Origin: Chondrilla cf. caribensis
Lineage: Eukaryota > Porifera > Demospongiae > Chondrillida > Chondrillidae
Direction: 5' to 3'
Assembly: GCA_964020155.1 (NCBI GenBank)
Contig: OZ026546.1
Location: 2,137,400-2,201,399, forward strand
Length of the DNA: 64,000 bases
The translations under genes and the position numbers were made by a program. Shown piece by piece: positions 24,061 to 37,594 of the stretch (positions are counted from its first letter, which is position 1; each line of letters starts with the position of its first letter). Under the pieces are notes generated by a model. That model made no database searches, had not been told where the DNA came from, and saw only the letters and a program-made list of their open reading frames with translations.

Positions 24061-24689
24061 ACATGAGAATGACAGTTACACAACAATGGGTTACACAGTC
24101 ATAAATGAGCTCTCGTTTAAATAGTGTGAACACAGTATGATACGCTAACCATGGGATTCTGAGGAGAAAGAGAAGATGAATATGATGCTCGAGATCATCC
24201 TCTAAATTTTGGGTTTGGTTTCAGCTTTCAGGTTTGCTCTATGAGAGTTAAATGGGAGTTTGATACAGGAAGAGAGAATACATTATCATCAAATAAAAGA
24301 ACAAATGTGATACAAATGAAGGCCTAGGTGTTAGGGATTACGTGACAGAACAAACAGTCACCAGGTGTTTAGCTACTGCCTGGCAAGGTATGGTTCTAAT
24401 TCAGGCATGTCTAGGCCATGGTTCGACAAAACCAAAATAAAGGAAAAGAAAGACTGCATAAGTGGCATAGAATGTTTGTTTCTACATTACAGAGCATTAA
24501 CATTCTGTTCAGTGGACAGCGATTTGCTGAATTCGCGTAGGGGTTTCCATTCCCCATCACCGTCCTCAAAGACAATCTTTGTTTATCCTAGTTTTAAATC
24601 ACTTTTTCATCACTAGCCACGTGTTGGCAGCCATCTTCCTCAGTCGTCAAGTTTAAGTTTCGCGAATCCAAATGAGAAACGATTGGGCA

Positions 24690-24838
24690 CTCGTACAGTG
24701 ATAGTGAATGTAAGAATAACAATATGGCTGAGATACGGTTGTGTTATCTATGGTGACACAAACGAAGTGTTCAAGTTTTGAAATATTTTCAGACAATTTT
24801 AAAATCGTCTTTCTTTGAGGAGTTCCAGGATATTCAAG
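24690..24838 (+). promoter_or_regulatory. Second copy of the 5' module upstream of gene B
   Basis: A shorter, more diverged copy of 22.47-22.70 kb with the same end (CCAGGATATTCAAG|GTGAGT). It lies 1.9 kb closer to the B signal-peptide exon, so B may have two alternative first exons. Confidence 0.45.
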
Positions 24839-24934
24839 GTGAGTCTTGACTCTTAGACCCTTTAGTGTGATGTACGTCAAATTGCCGAATTCCGGACGTG
24901 TTCATTAACAGTGGATTTTTCAACTTGAGTTAGA

Positions 24935-25320
24935 GCAGATGATTGTAGGCATCTACTGCAGGGTATCTGGTACACTATTCCTGCCCTATTTCTCTGGGGA
25001 CGGGATCCTTGGGTGAACTATAAGTGTTCTTAGGATATTGATTTGCTTAAAGGTCTACCTTGATCCCTAAGGGTGCAAGAATTTGTCTAATGGCTTCTGA
25101 GGTGTTCTTTACATAGGGGATAGTGACAAAGGTGGTGTCTGATGGGGTGTTGTCTTGATTGGGTTGGGGAGTGGGTTTGGGTGGATCTTGATTAAGTACC
25201 TGGAGTATCCGTTGATCTTCAGGGCCTGGGACTTTTCTTCCTTCTTCAGGAAATGTAGTTGATGTGGAGGGTAGGTACTGAGCTCGGTGATTTAAGGTTC
25301 GTACTACGGTTTTGGTCAAT
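24935..25320 (-). pseudogene. Second Penelope-type relic upstream of gene B
   Basis: Same family as 22845-23235: HRAQYLPSTSTTFPEEGRK, LQVLNQDPPKPTPQPNQ, TTFVTIPYVKNTSEAIRQIL. It stops after APLGIKVDL. Confidence 0.45.
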
Positions 25321-25699
25321 GGAATAGTTGGATTGGAAATCGAGATATTTATCTCTATGAGTGGCCATAGCCTTTTTGTACACTGTGGTGTCTAAAGTCT
25401 TGTCAAGTCTACAGGAGATGAGTACATCTAGGACTTCATCATAGTGGTACTAAATGTGTAATATACATATGTACGTACCCTACCTACATGGCAGTAATTT
25501 GGTATGATAGACTCAGTTATGTTTGTATCTTTACATGTATGGCATGGTATAGGGTTGAACCTAACCACTTTTTCGTGACCATGACTTCAATGAATGACAA
25601 ATTAAACAAAATTGTACTTCATTCTTCATTCCATCCCATCAACTATCCGAGATATATCTTTCACTACTGTACAAAGTTGACCCCTGTTTTTGTTGTTTG

Positions 25700-25850
25700 T
25701 CCTCATGCTGAACTCACCTTGGTAGTGGGGTGTACTTGGGACCTTTGTTGGAGTGCACTCATTGTCTCAAGTTGACTCCTTTGTTAGAGTCCACTCTTTG
25801 TGTCAAGTTAATGCCCAACCGATTCCTGTGAGAGTCCTACCCATGCATCT
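25700..25850. repeat. Minisatellite of about 46 bp
   Basis: Repeated GTTGGAGTGCACTCATT / AAGTTGACTCCTTTG words. The same array occurs downstream of the C and D modules (38.95-39.10 and 46.74-46.91 kb). Confidence 0.55.
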
Positions 25851-26767
25851 GCGTACGTAAAATTGTTTGTTTTTTTCTTTACTATAGAAAGTGATCACAA
25901 GGTGTATTTTGCCAAAAGATATCTCATATTCTTTAATCAGGTAATTTATTCAAGTAGGTATCGTAGTAAAACTATTAATATTATGTATGTATTATAGAAT
26001 AAGTATTTTTAGTATGTAAATTACTATTAAAATTTAAAAAAATATTGATTTGTATACACGTGGCGAGCCATATTGAAGGAAGGGGCTGTAAACTCCAAGG
26101 TATGTATATAGAGTACAATAGATTTTCAGCTACTTAATCTGTATTCAAATACTGAATATCATTCTACATCAGAACCTCGACATGATAATCATTTGGTTGG
26201 TGTTTGTTTCTTGTCTTGTCATCAATTTGCTCTTGTGTAGGTGAACAACTCAGTCGTTCGATTGCACAAGTCCTGGTGCAAACTTGGTACAGGCATTATT
26301 AACAGGCACTTACTGTCAGAGTCAACTTGGTACAGAACAGCCTGGTCTCAGGTCTTTCACATGTGAGTGGTCAAGGCTGTATCAGTACATAATGAAGATT
26401 TGGTTGAGTAAATCTATTAGGAAAAAGGATCAATTCCATTTCCTTACTGTCGAAATTTTTGATACTTCCTATCAAGTAGATGAATTGCTTGTGCATGCAA
26501 TCCTTTTACTCCAAACTTAACTCTCCATGTGCATACAGTGTATATTTTGTAATATTTTCCAACTATACATAGTCCTTAGTCAATATGGTGTGCTGCTGCA
26601 GAGGTTGACATACATACTAATACTGTACATATTTAGTTATGGTATGGTATTACAACACAAAATAACACATTATTGTTATATTATGTCATGCAATTTATAT
26701 TATTGTGTTATGATATGTATCAGTTTTGTATAGTGGTATACAGATGAAAAAATATTACACCAGAATT

Positions 26768-26846
26768 ATGAAGAGCTCAGTATACAGCCTACCAATGGTT
26801 TATCTCCTTTTTCTACTGTTTCTACAGCTGTATTCTTCAGTACAAG
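26768..26846 (+). CDS. Gene B exon 1: signal peptide
   Basis: [20 protein letters not shown] then LYSSVQ|G, a basic start, a long hydrophobic core and a small-residue end. Donor CAAG|GTATAC in phase 1. An in-frame upstream ATG (MKKYYTRI before it) exists in B only, so the homologous internal ATG is preferred. Confidence 0.85.
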
Positions 26847-29800
26847 GTATACATACATATCTATGTCATATGTGAATTTTTCATTATAGTTATAGCATAG
26901 ATGTTTTGTTTTAGTCCATGTTCCATTGAATAGTAAAAACAGACAAAATGAGGCAAGATGATCACCTCAAATGAATATTTTACATGAAATACGTACTATG
27001 AAGAGTGTGATGACCTCTGTCCAATCTCTTATTGATTACACTGTGGGTGTAGATGAATATTCTTGAGAAAGTTAAACATGTTATGTGTACTGTACGTCTA
27101 TTCTTGATGAGAACTGAGAATGGACAGTATTTAATGTTTCTTTATTTACATTTACATTTAATTTGTTCCTAATAAAACTTACACATCAGAATAATGATGG
27201 TATTAGGATTTGTTACCCTCTAAACAGTCGCATGAATCCGACTGCAATGTTAATCTTTCCACATTTGCTATTTCTTAAGGTGTTTCATTTTCACTTCAGA
27301 TCCCATTTAGTGATGTACAGTGATATGTACATTTATGTTATATGATATTGATATTATTATCTATTGCACTATTGTTAGGTCAAACAGCAATGCTAAGTGG
27401 TACCAACTTTGCCAGTGGTAGCGGATTCTGTTTTGGTGATCAACAACTGAAAGAAGGACCTCCATTCATATCATGTACACATTCAGGATTCAATGGAACA
27501 GTTGCTTTTCTTTCCACATTATGGTCCCTTGATGGTGGTTCAACATTCCTTAGTGAGGCTGCTGTGGATAGCATGTTTGCTGGACGTATTGATGCTGTGA
27601 ACATGGAACCAGTGGAAGGACGACTGAACATTCTCAATGTTACTACTTTGGGAGTGTCCTCTGTTGCCTGTAGGATAACAGCATTTGATGATCGTGTTAA
27701 TGTCTTAGGACAAACACCACTGTTGACAACAGCAGATATCTCTGTTGTCAATAGTAAGTGAGATGATATTTGTATAAAATGCATTGCGAAGGAGTGCTTG
27801 GAGAAGTAATGATAATAATAATTATTGTTCTTGATGACACTTATGCAAGTACGTATGTATAGGTGCGTACATAATACTATTATAATATTAGAGTGTTGAT
27901 GGGCATTAAATTATTTTCATTATAATATATAAACTTAAGAAGAGCACTGTAGTGAAATTCATTCTATCACCAGATGTGTAGTACACGAGGAATAATAAAA
28001 TATCTGAGTCAAGCCATCTCAGCACAAGAATTATATTGAAAGCTCCCATGATGGAATAGAGTTTTGCATTGTCGGTCACTCTGTGATGTCCATAGCATTG
28101 ATCAACCTTTCATAAACTCACCACCAACCTTCAAAAGAAATCTTACCTAAACTACAGCAGCCTTATTACAGAATTACACTCATTGTTATGTGGATAGCTA
28201 TGTCTCATAAAGCTATTTAGACGAATACCCAAGGATTTCTGCACCAAAGGCAGCAGGCAGTGTATTGTGCCTATTGCATATGCAATTCCTGCTTTGATGC
28301 TGCATGGGATAAGTATGTATATGACACCAAAAAGGTAACAGACAGATATGTTGCAATGGTATGTCTGTTCCAACTTTCTGCCTACATTCCTAAACGCTTT
28401 TTATGGAATTTGTATTTCATATGAATATAGTGCTACCAAGTTCTTCCTTACGTAATTTGACAATAATATTATTATATGTTATTATGCAATCATCTTATTG
28501 AAATCATGCATTCTTTTGAAGCATTGTAGTGGATCACAATTTGTGGATATTTCTGTTGGCTAGTTCAATCATTTCTTACTCCAGCCATCCCTATCTTGTT
28601 CTGTCCATCATTTCTGCAGATATTCCAGCACCAGATGTAACCCAGGGTACTGTGTCTGACACAAGTATTGACATTTTACTGATGAGACCAAATGGACTAT
28701 GTGAAGGGCTCAGTGACAATCCAATAACCTACATGATTGAAGTGTTCAGTGATAATGTCCTGATCACAACAAGGAATGTGACTTCCACAGGAGTCAACAC
28801 TAGCTATACCATATCTGATCTCACCAATGGAACAAGTTACAGAGTGACTATTCGAGCACTGATAAATGTCATCAGCCAAAGTTCAGCAGCTACAATCATT
28901 TTCACAACATTGGGAGGTATGTTTGTATGAGTGGCAGCCAAATGTAACAAGATGAATATGGGTTCATGAAAATGTCAGATGGGACTGATCAACTTTAATT
29001 GTCCTAAAACCACGATCTTTCAATTTTATTTGTGAGATCTACTCTTTTTGATGTTTTATAATATCTTAATTGGTGTTTAGTGACCCTGATAGATTCATTA
29101 CATCATTTTGTGATTGATAGCATGCCTTGATTGAAATCTCTACTTTGAGTTTACTGTAGGCCTGAAGACTAATATAATATTATAAACATACTTTGTATGG
29201 CATTGCATATGTATGTGTGTATGTATTAACATTGATTGCATGATGTATGATTATTAGTAGACTATTCCTAAAACACAGAATATACTGGTTGGATTCTATG
29301 GTTTATGGCTAGGTCTGTGTTTATGGTCTATGTTAGTGATCACTTCCAGGGAATTGTATAAAAGAGGATTTACTTTTAGGGTAGACACAGAGGAAGCTAT
29401 ATTAATCACAATTTAATAGCCATGAAATAAACCCTTATCAGAAGCTTACATCTCAACTGAATGTGATATTGTGGTATGTGAAGGAGCCAAAGTAAGGAAG
29501 ATAACCACAGTTGCAACCTATTAGTTTTTGCACTAACTTCTTCCTTTTGTTACTAGTTATGTTATTAATGAGAATGCCTTCAAAAAGTATACTTTTTTTG
29601 CATATGTTATGAACGACAGAGCTGTTGTTAAAGTGAATGTGGTCACAAGAATGAGAAATAAATTTTGCCATGTTCTTGAACATGATGAAAGTTATCGTGA
29701 TAATGCGTACCAAAGTAATAGGCTAGCTCATGGTGGCCCTTTGAGTATCGTCTTGTAACGTTTTTGTACTCACTGTATGTATGATATAATATTATCGTGC

Positions 29801-32800
29801 TAAACTTTATGTTAATTTAAGGTATGGGCTAACATCATCACATGATCATTAGTATTAAAATGCTATTGTTTGGCTCACTGAAATTGAGGGTTTTAATAGC
29901 CCAGGTTGTTCTAAATTAAGTAGTTAAGTAAAAAGGTGAAAAGTAAAAGTAATCTCAAAAAATCTTATTATCAAATATAATATAAGGAGTAACCTACAAA
30001 GTACTTTGGTGCATTTCATTTTTGGATAGTTTTCTATTAAAATATTGGTATATACATGTTAGAGATTCATGTATACGATAGGATAAATTTCCAATCCACT
30101 TTAGCTAATACTTTGCTTATCAGTAATACTTTAATCAACACTTAATTGAAAATTTACCAGAATTAGTAATGATAGTCTAATCGTTCACAGCTACTTTCCA
30201 TTGGGTATTTATAATATTGAATATGGTGGCACTTAGATTTGTTATTCCGCATAATATGTATATATAGTTGGGTTTTTTTGAATCAAATTGTGGATGCACG
30301 CAATGGAACAAAATGATAGTAGTAAATTACAAGACTACTGTGTCACAATCTAAATTTGCAAGTCAATTGATGCTCAATCGATTTTTGGCTTTCTGTAGGT
30401 TTGTTTTGAGCCTCTGATACATCTGATAGCAGATCACAATAATGAAAATCTAAGCACACATCTGATCCATGATACAGTACTCTGATAGGGTGCGCATCTC
30501 TTCTCGGCTATCTTAGCTGTGAGAAGATTGTAGGCTACTCTTGCAGCTGGTCCCATGCCACCACAGGCTGAGAACACCAGTGGGGTGAACACACCGTGCT
30601 CAATTTGGATGACCCTTTGTTTGTATTCATAAAAAAATGAAAAAAAAAAAAAATATATATATATATAATATGTATACCTACGTATACATGTACACACATA
30701 CACTATCAGATTTTTCACAATGTTTACTTTTAGATGTTGATGAATGTAACTCTGCCAGCACTAATAACTGCTCACATAATTGTACTAATACTATTGGAGG
30801 TTACTTCTGTTCATGTCCTAATGGTTAAATCTTGTCATCTAGCAATTTCACTTGTGAAGAGAAAGGTCAGTTTCTGTACTGTAGTGAAAAGCTAGTAAAC
30901 TATTAGCACATACAGCCCAAAATAGGATGATTAGTATTGCAACATGTTTGCCTCTATGATCACTACAAATGCACAAATAGAATACCAGGGATCTCAAAAA
31001 CATCCTCTTTTAATCCATTGCTAGCAATGAACATATTACGTGTTTATCAATTGGCTCTTCTCAGTTGATTTGATGCACATTCCGATCACATCATCAGAGT
31101 TTTAATTGTGATTAACTGTATTTCCATTCCTATTGATGCTTCGTATTTGGGGTAATTCTCTACCAATTCACCTCTTTTGAGATATATATACAATGATTTG
31201 CAAGAATACTCAGTGACATAAAAAATTATTTGCGACATATATTAAAACATAAGATACCCAGCATGCAGGTTTTACAACCTGTTCACTCTCCTCAATGGTG
31301 GACAAGACACTATGTAATCTTAGACTGACATTCTGTGAGACATTCTCTATCAAGTACAAGTGGATCCATATTTGTTCAGAAAACAGATAACTGTGGTGTA
31401 TACTCTCAATGAATCAAACACTTCAAATGCCATCTTCTTCCCATTTTATACTTATTATAATGTATATATTATATTATAAAATAAACTATGTCTATTCATG
31501 AAAATGAAAACGTGAACTTTATAATTGTTCATTTGTGAAATATTGATCCCGTGAAAATTACGGAGAGTACAGTATACGAAGCCATTAATTGCCATGAAAC
31601 GTCTGTCAGTTGTCATGAAAACTCAATCATTTTATAAGCAGTAAACATCAAATGAAGTGCAATGGCATTGGATCAGTCAAAAACTAGTGTAAATTGATTG
31701 TACATAAAATTAATAGTGAATGTATAACTGAATTCCACCTGTGCTACACACACACTGGAATCCCTTTAGATAGGACAAAAATCCTATGGTGGGTGGTATG
31801 TACTGTAGTATACAAAGTATGGTGGGATGGTTGATTTTCTAGAATATCATCATGAGGTTGATAAGCACCCTGAACTATGTATATATATTATATATCCCGT
31901 AATCTGGCAACCTGTAATACTTCATGTATATACAATATCATTTGGTGAATGAACTACCTGCCTATAGAAAGTTGAATAAATTATTATTCTTGATTTGAGA
32001 CGTATGTCACTAGAAGTGGTAACCTCTGTTAGAAGTACACACAGCCGTACTAAAAATAGTCATTTTACTGTTAGAAAGTGGATAATGTTATATTCTGATG
32101 GATGGTTTGCTCATTTGAACTGCCTATTCATCCATTTCTTGTTTCTTCACTTTTTATTGCCATTTTATTGACATCCTTTCTACAGATTTAAAATATGGGC
32201 ATATATTAAAGGCCTTTGTATGTGTAATCTTAAGGCAGTAAAACAATTGCTGTGTAGGTTATAGCTAATTTAAACCCTTTTTAGTGGACACTATCCTCAA
32301 TCAAAAATTCCCAAATTTTTGTGGTAATCATCCAATCATATATCATTGTTACATTCTGAATCAATGGTGTATTCATAATAGAATGTCATGGCACAAAGAC
32401 TTGTTACATTTCCTTACATATACACACATACATGTGCATATAATCAGATTTTTTCACAATGTTTACTTCTAGATGTTGATGAATGTAACTCTGCCAGCAC
32501 TAATAACTGCTCACATAATTGTACTAACACTATTGGAGGTTACTTCTGTTCATGTCCTAATGGTTACATCTTGTCGTCTAACAAATTTACTTGTGAAAAG
32601 GAAGGTGAGTGGCTGTACTGTAGTGAAAAAGCTAGTAAAACCATTCTCACGTGTGTATGTACGAGATAATATTAGGATAACATGTATGATGACTAAAAAT
32701 TGGCATACATATTATGCATACTTGAATACCTACATAGATGAAATGGCAGGGTCTCAAAAGCACTCTATCTCAGACTTTGTGTGGAGCTGTGGTCCCCCCC

Positions 32801-33641
32801 TTGTTGACCAATCTAATCTTCGTCTTTATGTATGTACTATGTTTTGGCCATCAACTATCTCACTATGTCTCTTATAATAATATAATATTGTGAATGAAGT
32901 AGTTTCACCCTTAGAATGTGGAATGAATAGTCATTTTCTACAAGTGTGACAGAAATAGTTAAATTTTCTGTCAGATGTATGTATGACCACAATATTACTT
33001 AGCCACTGTACTGTTATCGATTGAATCTTGAAGTGTTGTGTGGAGATTGAATACTGGAAGTACAGTAGCAATTAACTTTTGTGTTTTCTCTATAGTCTAA
33101 TAATTATGATATTGTACCACTACTGCAGTTGATATGTCATTCTTCTGTGCCCTATACTACATTGTGTGATTTGTAATTATGTGTGGCCCAGCAGAGTCAG
33201 TGCAAGCTGTAAAACTAGAGCAGTAATCAGTCTCTTTCTTGTTGCAAATGAAAATTCATCATAATATGCATTTTCAATATAAATGATTATTACTAAAGAG
33301 TTTCAACTATATTATATTTTATAGTGTAGGGCAGAAAAATTTCATGAGGAGAAATTTTTGCTATTTTCGCTAATGGCTCTAATTCGCGAAATTTTAAGCA
33401 CAAAAATTTGTTTTATGCATAATATACCCTGAGAGCATTTTCGTAATGTCATTTACTCCAGTTGTGTTACAGTGAAACCTCTCTATTACAAACCTCTGAA
33501 TTGTAGAAACCTCTATAATAAGGACACCATTCTGTGTCCCAGTGTAGTACTGTAGCATATTAAGTGACCTCTGAATTGAGGACACCTCTGTAATAAGGAC
33601 AAAAATTAAAGTCCCAAAGTGTCCTTAATAGAGAGGTTCCA

Positions 33642-33681
<40 letters not shown>

Positions 33682-36314
33682 CGCTAACGTATACACTCTA
33701 TACTTCAGATTTCGTTTTATTGTAGTGTCTTCTAGAACCGGTAATCGTACAAATGATAGAGCCATTACATTCTAAAAATAGTGCACAGACCCTGGAAATT
33801 TTGCGAGGAATGTGTCCCACGATCGATGTCATTGTTTCATTTCATAGCGACTGCATAACGATTGTTTGCATTGTCGCTCTCGCTTGAACACTGAAGGTCT
33901 TCACCAATTGTAGCATCCCAAATCTCCTTATAGACGTGATATCACCTCACGGAACTTTGAATCGAAAACGTTTCTCCTGCCGTAGGATCCTACCGATGAC
34001 CAAACTACCACTGTCAATTTTGAAATGCGGAAAATTACAAACCAGGCTGGAATTAGAGCATAAAGACTTGAGATGTAGCATCCCCAGTGAAGGTCCTCTC
34101 AAACCTGTAAAAGATGCCCAAGTAATTAAAGTGTGAGGGGTAGCAGCCTCCTCAAAATTACGTAGTTGTGTACCTAATTATGATTTCACTGATATACAGC
34201 CCTTCCGGTATATAAAGTCTCAATTTTCTGAACACTTAATTATCCGAATGTGAAATTTGAATATAGCAGTATGGTATGCTGTGTGCGCAGAGCAAAGTGC
34301 AGAGGGTGTTTATATCCTATTATTTGTACACTTTCCTTTGCTTGTAATTGTTATTAAACTTTGTCAATTACTTACCTAGCAACTCATTGTTCACCCATAA
34401 TATAATCATTCTTAAAGGTATAGCAGAGTATATTTCAATGCATACTTTCTGAAAAGGGAAAATTCACATCTGTTTCAGTATTAAACTTATCCTTTGGTGT
34501 ACATATGTATATTCATAAACCTTTTATGGACTTAGTCGTTTTTTAATTATTCAATATTTATGTTATGAAAATCTCTTCACCTTCTCAATCATTACTGCAG
34601 CTTCATCTTCAACTGGAACTCTATTTACAACTCCACCTTAAGTTCCAGACTCCCTATTGGTATGTTTGCATTGTACTGAATTACTGCATGTACTTACCAT
34701 GTCTGACAGCATGTGTTGGAATGAATGTGTAATGAAAACACTAAACTAATGAACTGGAATGAGCAAACCATGCATTTGAATATAGCTATCCTATATCAGG
34801 ATACTGGCCAATTGTGAAATGGCAGTGTCCTCTGTAGCTGTTTTGTGTGGATAAATTATTCATGTATGCTTACGTGTATCCTGGTGCATGAGTGGTTGAC
34901 AAGTTGTTTGAAGAGAAAGGTGTGCTATCACAGGTGGTACAGCACAGGTCAGATATAACAGCACAGGTCACCAGACAACTCCATTGTTAGGTTAATTGAG
35001 GGGGAACCAGGCAGGAAATAGGTAAATACATTAATCACATATAGTGGACTATGATGCAACTCTATAAATTGTATATACCAGGACACAAGTTTAGTTGTAT
35101 CCTACCTAGTTTTACTGCAGCACAACTAGGCATGCAGTATATAACATTACATATGTAGTTTTGCAGTAAAACCCTTTAGAAACAGTACAGATAGATTATT
35201 TATTCTTCTATACTTCCTCTTAACAGTTGAGTTGTACTTTAATGTATTATTTGCTGTTTTGCATATTCTCCCCGTAGTTGTCATTTTGGTACCGATTGTT
35301 GCAGCCATCATACTGGTGGTCCTTGTTGTCATTATTGTGATTGTGATTGTCATTTGTTGTATGAAGAAAAAGCATGGTGTAAAAGGTATGTAAAGGTGCT
35401 TGGTTATTGCTTACGGCACACAACAAGATATGTCTACCGGCATCCACGAGAATAGTTGTTCCTAATTGTGGTCATTCTGTGTAATTTATTCCCAGGTGTT
35501 CACAGTATATGCAAGAAGCATTTTGGCTCGTGAACTTCTACATGTAAACAATGAAATGTAAAGGTTGAAGTTTGATCACTGCCCTGTACACACTATATTA
35601 CACACGAGGGTACAATAATGAGTATATGCTCTCATTGTAATAACATACTTCAACTATTTTTGCATTCCATAATATGATACATTAATTTTATACAAAACAA
35701 TAGTATGCATATGTGAACCAACTATCATCACATTCATCACCATATTTAAGTTATAAAATGTTACTGGTGTACAGACCATTGGAAAGGTAAATTTTTGTCA
35801 CTGTAATCAGTTAACTGTTAGTGATAACGGGATATCGGTTGGAAGTAACGCAATATCTGTTCTCAGTTAATCTGCTAGGAAAAATCTGTTAACCAGTAAT
35901 GTGTTAATCACATGACCTCACTTGTTACATCTAGAATGAGTTGAAATGTTAGCATTCATTCGAACATGAATTCAAACATCATAAGTGTATGTATGTAATA
36001 CATATTAAGAGTGATTTTCACAATGGGCTTGTAATTGTTATGATTCCACAATGTTGTGTATGTACAAGAAATTAGTGTGTTGTTTTTCTGTGATTATAGC
36101 TTGTCCTTGTATCAAAAAGAAAGAAAATGAGAATGGTGTAGCTGAAGATGTTATCTATGAAGATCCTGAAGAAAATAATAACATTAAAATGCAGTCTTCT
36201 CCTGCTTATCAGACTGTGTCTTCAGTGTGTGGTACTAAAGGTGACTATTATTATCCTGAGAGAACCGACAGTGTCACAATAAAACCATCTCCTGCCTATC
36301 AGCCTGTGTCTTAG
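26768..36314 (+). CDS. Receptor gene B (SP-Ig-FN3-EGF-TM-tail, class 1)
   Basis: Joining 26768-26846, 27379-27753, 28620-28916, 32473-32604, 35278-35385 and 36100-36314 gives an open frame of 401 aa: signal peptide 1-26, Ig-like 27-151, FN3 152-250, EGF 251-294, membrane segment 295-330, tail 331-401. This model must skip two damaged exons: EGF1 (30734-30865, with TAA) and the stalk exon (34601-34659, with TAA). Both are flanked by phase 1 junctions, so skipping keeps the frame. A single-pass cell-surface protein; ligand unknown. Introns hold a decayed TIR element with a nested MITE (33.32-34.02 kb) and sequence parallel to gene A (31.6-34.4 matches 14.6-17.4 kb). No other gene is seen in the introns. 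Confidence 0.65.
27379..27753 (+). CDS. Gene B exon 2: Ig-like domain
   Basis: Acceptor ATTGTTAG, donor AATA|GTAAGT, 125 codons, phase 1 on both sides. [20 protein letters not shown] gives the first core cysteine, LWSLDGG the tryptophan, and [17 protein letters not shown] the second cysteine. Possible N-glycosylation at NVT. The segment after ACR ([13 protein letters not shown]) differs strongly from the other copies. A hydrophobic run ([14 protein letters not shown]) reads into the exon from 27342 and could serve as an alternative signal peptide. Confidence 0.85.
28620..28916 (+). CDS. Gene B exon 3: fibronectin type III domain
   Basis: Acceptor TTTCTGCAG, donor GGAG|GTATGT, 99 codons, phase 1 on both sides. 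[52 protein letters not shown] and VISQSS...FTTL follow the FN3 strand order. N-glycosylation sequons NVT and NGT. Confidence 0.85.
30734..30865 (+). pseudogene. Gene B EGF exon 1, nonsense mutation
   Basis: Acceptor TACTTTTAG, donor AAAG|GTCAGT, 132 nt and phase 1 on both sides. [16 protein letters not shown]... identifies a calcium-binding EGF domain, but the tyrosine codon TAC of its sister exon (32473-32604) is TAA at 30826-30828. Splice sites are intact, so inclusion would truncate the protein; skipping would not shift the frame. Confidence 0.8.
32473..32604 (+). CDS. Gene B EGF exon 2: calcium-binding EGF domain
   Basis: Acceptor TACTTCTAG, donor GAAG|GTGAGT, 44 codons, phase 1 on both sides. 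DVDEC, then [11 protein letters not shown] and C...C give six cysteines and the D-x-D/N-E...N...G-Y/F calcium-binding pattern. Fully intact. Confidence 0.85.
33320..34020. mobile_element. Decayed TIR transposon in a gene B intron
   Basis: Same element as 16385-17024 of gene A (left end TAGGGCAGAAAAATTTCATG), but the right end is deleted. It carries a nested MITE (33468-33646) absent from the A copy, and a (TA)n run follows the MITE. Confidence 0.6.
33468..33646. mobile_element. Pogo-type MITE nested in the older TIR element
   Basis: Ends TACAGTGAAACCTCTCTATT and the inverted GAGAGGTTCCACTGTA with TA at both edges. The undisturbed sequence is seen in gene A, so the insertion came after the A/B duplication. 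Confidence 0.75.
34601..34659 (+). pseudogene. Gene B stalk exon, disrupted
   Basis: Homologous to 19050-19136, but the upstream acceptor region is shortened. From TACTGCAG the frame reads [12 protein letters not shown] and then TAA at 34639-34641. Including it would end the protein before the membrane segment, giving a secreted form. The length (59 nt) also breaks phase. Confidence 0.65.
35278..35385 (+). CDS. Gene B transmembrane exon
   Basis: Acceptor TCTCCCCGTAG, donor AAAG|GTATGT, 36 codons, phase 1 on both sides. A hydrophobic helix ([20 protein letters not shown] onward) ends [11 protein letters not shown]. One residue longer than the A copy. Confidence 0.8.
36100..36314 (+). CDS. Gene B cytoplasmic tail exon
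   Basis: Acceptor GTGATTATAG. Residues 331-401 of the B model: [17 protein letters not shown], then tyrosines in VIYEDPEEN (Y350), SPAYQTVSS (Y367), DYYYPERTD (Y380-382) and SPAYQPVS (Y397), ending at TAG. No enzymatic domain. Differs from A by one missing codon and a few substitutions, all outside the tyrosine motifs. Confidence 0.85.
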
Positions 36315-36771
36315 TTTAATTAATGTACCTTGAATTTGAGCGTCATTTGTTCATGGAACAATATGCATATGATTCTGTAGTTAACTAATTAACTAATCAT
36401 GTTAGAGAAATGTCAGATATATATTCTACATGAAGTATTTTAAGTTTGAAAAGAAAATAATATTAGTAGTCTGTGATTGACTGTGACGATTCTTGTGATG
36501 TAGCTCATAATGTGGTTTGATTGCAGGCTTGATAAGGGCAGAATGTTGAACATCATAATCATTACTTTATGTTTCAACAACTTCACACTGGATATATACC
36601 CCCATTTTTGTGGACACGTCAGCTATATAGTTGGTGATGCATATGAATGGTCTCCGAATGAATAGCACTGCACAACATTCCACATGTAGTTTGATGTATG
36701 CATGTTGCAGCTTCTATAGTGTTGGAATTATTGAACATCATAAATGAATCAGTTTGATGCAGTGATATTAA

Positions 36772-36777
36772 AATAAA
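36772..36777 (+). terminator. Poly(A) signal candidate, gene B
   Basis: AATAAA in the position equivalent to that of gene A. Confidence 0.5.
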
Positions 36778-37594
36778 ACATGCCCTGTGGAATAGATCTG
36801 TGAAAGCAACCTTGAAATTATAATTATGTAGCCAGCAGCCCCTTTCCGAATCATTTCCATATCTACGAAATGTCTTTAAGAACCAGTATTTCTATAGTTG
36901 AGGATTGGTCTCTACAAGCCACCACATGTACATTGACTGAAGGTTAATTATTATTAACTCCCCATATTATATGGTACAGATTTCCGAACAATAATTGGTC
37001 TCCAAACTCTCTATTATTGCCTACTTTCTAACAAAGCTTATTATACTGAACTCTATTGTACAATGTCATTAATTTTTTATTTTCATTGAGGTTTGAAGTA
37101 CGCAAGGATTTACTCTACTGATAGAAGGCATGCATAGATGGATGCAATATGTGCAAAGAAGTACTATCACAACATGTGGATATTACAGTGTAGTGTTGCA
37201 AGGAAAGAAGGAACACATAATAATGGGGCCTTGACACACTGGCTGTAGATGTAGCCTAAGACTTCCAACAAGATTACCCGTTAGTGTATCCATCTTAGTA
37301 AGGCTGCAGTGCATATGATAGTATTAGTATAAGACATGTATAAATGTCCTGAGAAGAACTCATAGTGTCAAAATGGAGATCAGTAAAAGGGGCCTTAACC
37401 CTTCACAACCATTATGATTTGGATGAAAATTGAAAATGAAGTAGAACTTTCAATGGGCTAAAATGGTCGATTCTTACTATTATACACTTTATCCTGCTAT
37501 TATTTGGATTCTGTTTGGTTTCCTATACCTAATATCATGCCTTAAATGGAAGTTGAATATAACTGTTCTTCATTGTTCATTTTGTAGGTACAAA

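Noticed and set aside
26284..26520. 78-codon frame upstream of the gene B signal-peptide exon
   Set aside because: The homologous sequence before gene C (39.29-39.53 kb) is interrupted by indels, so it is not conserved as protein.
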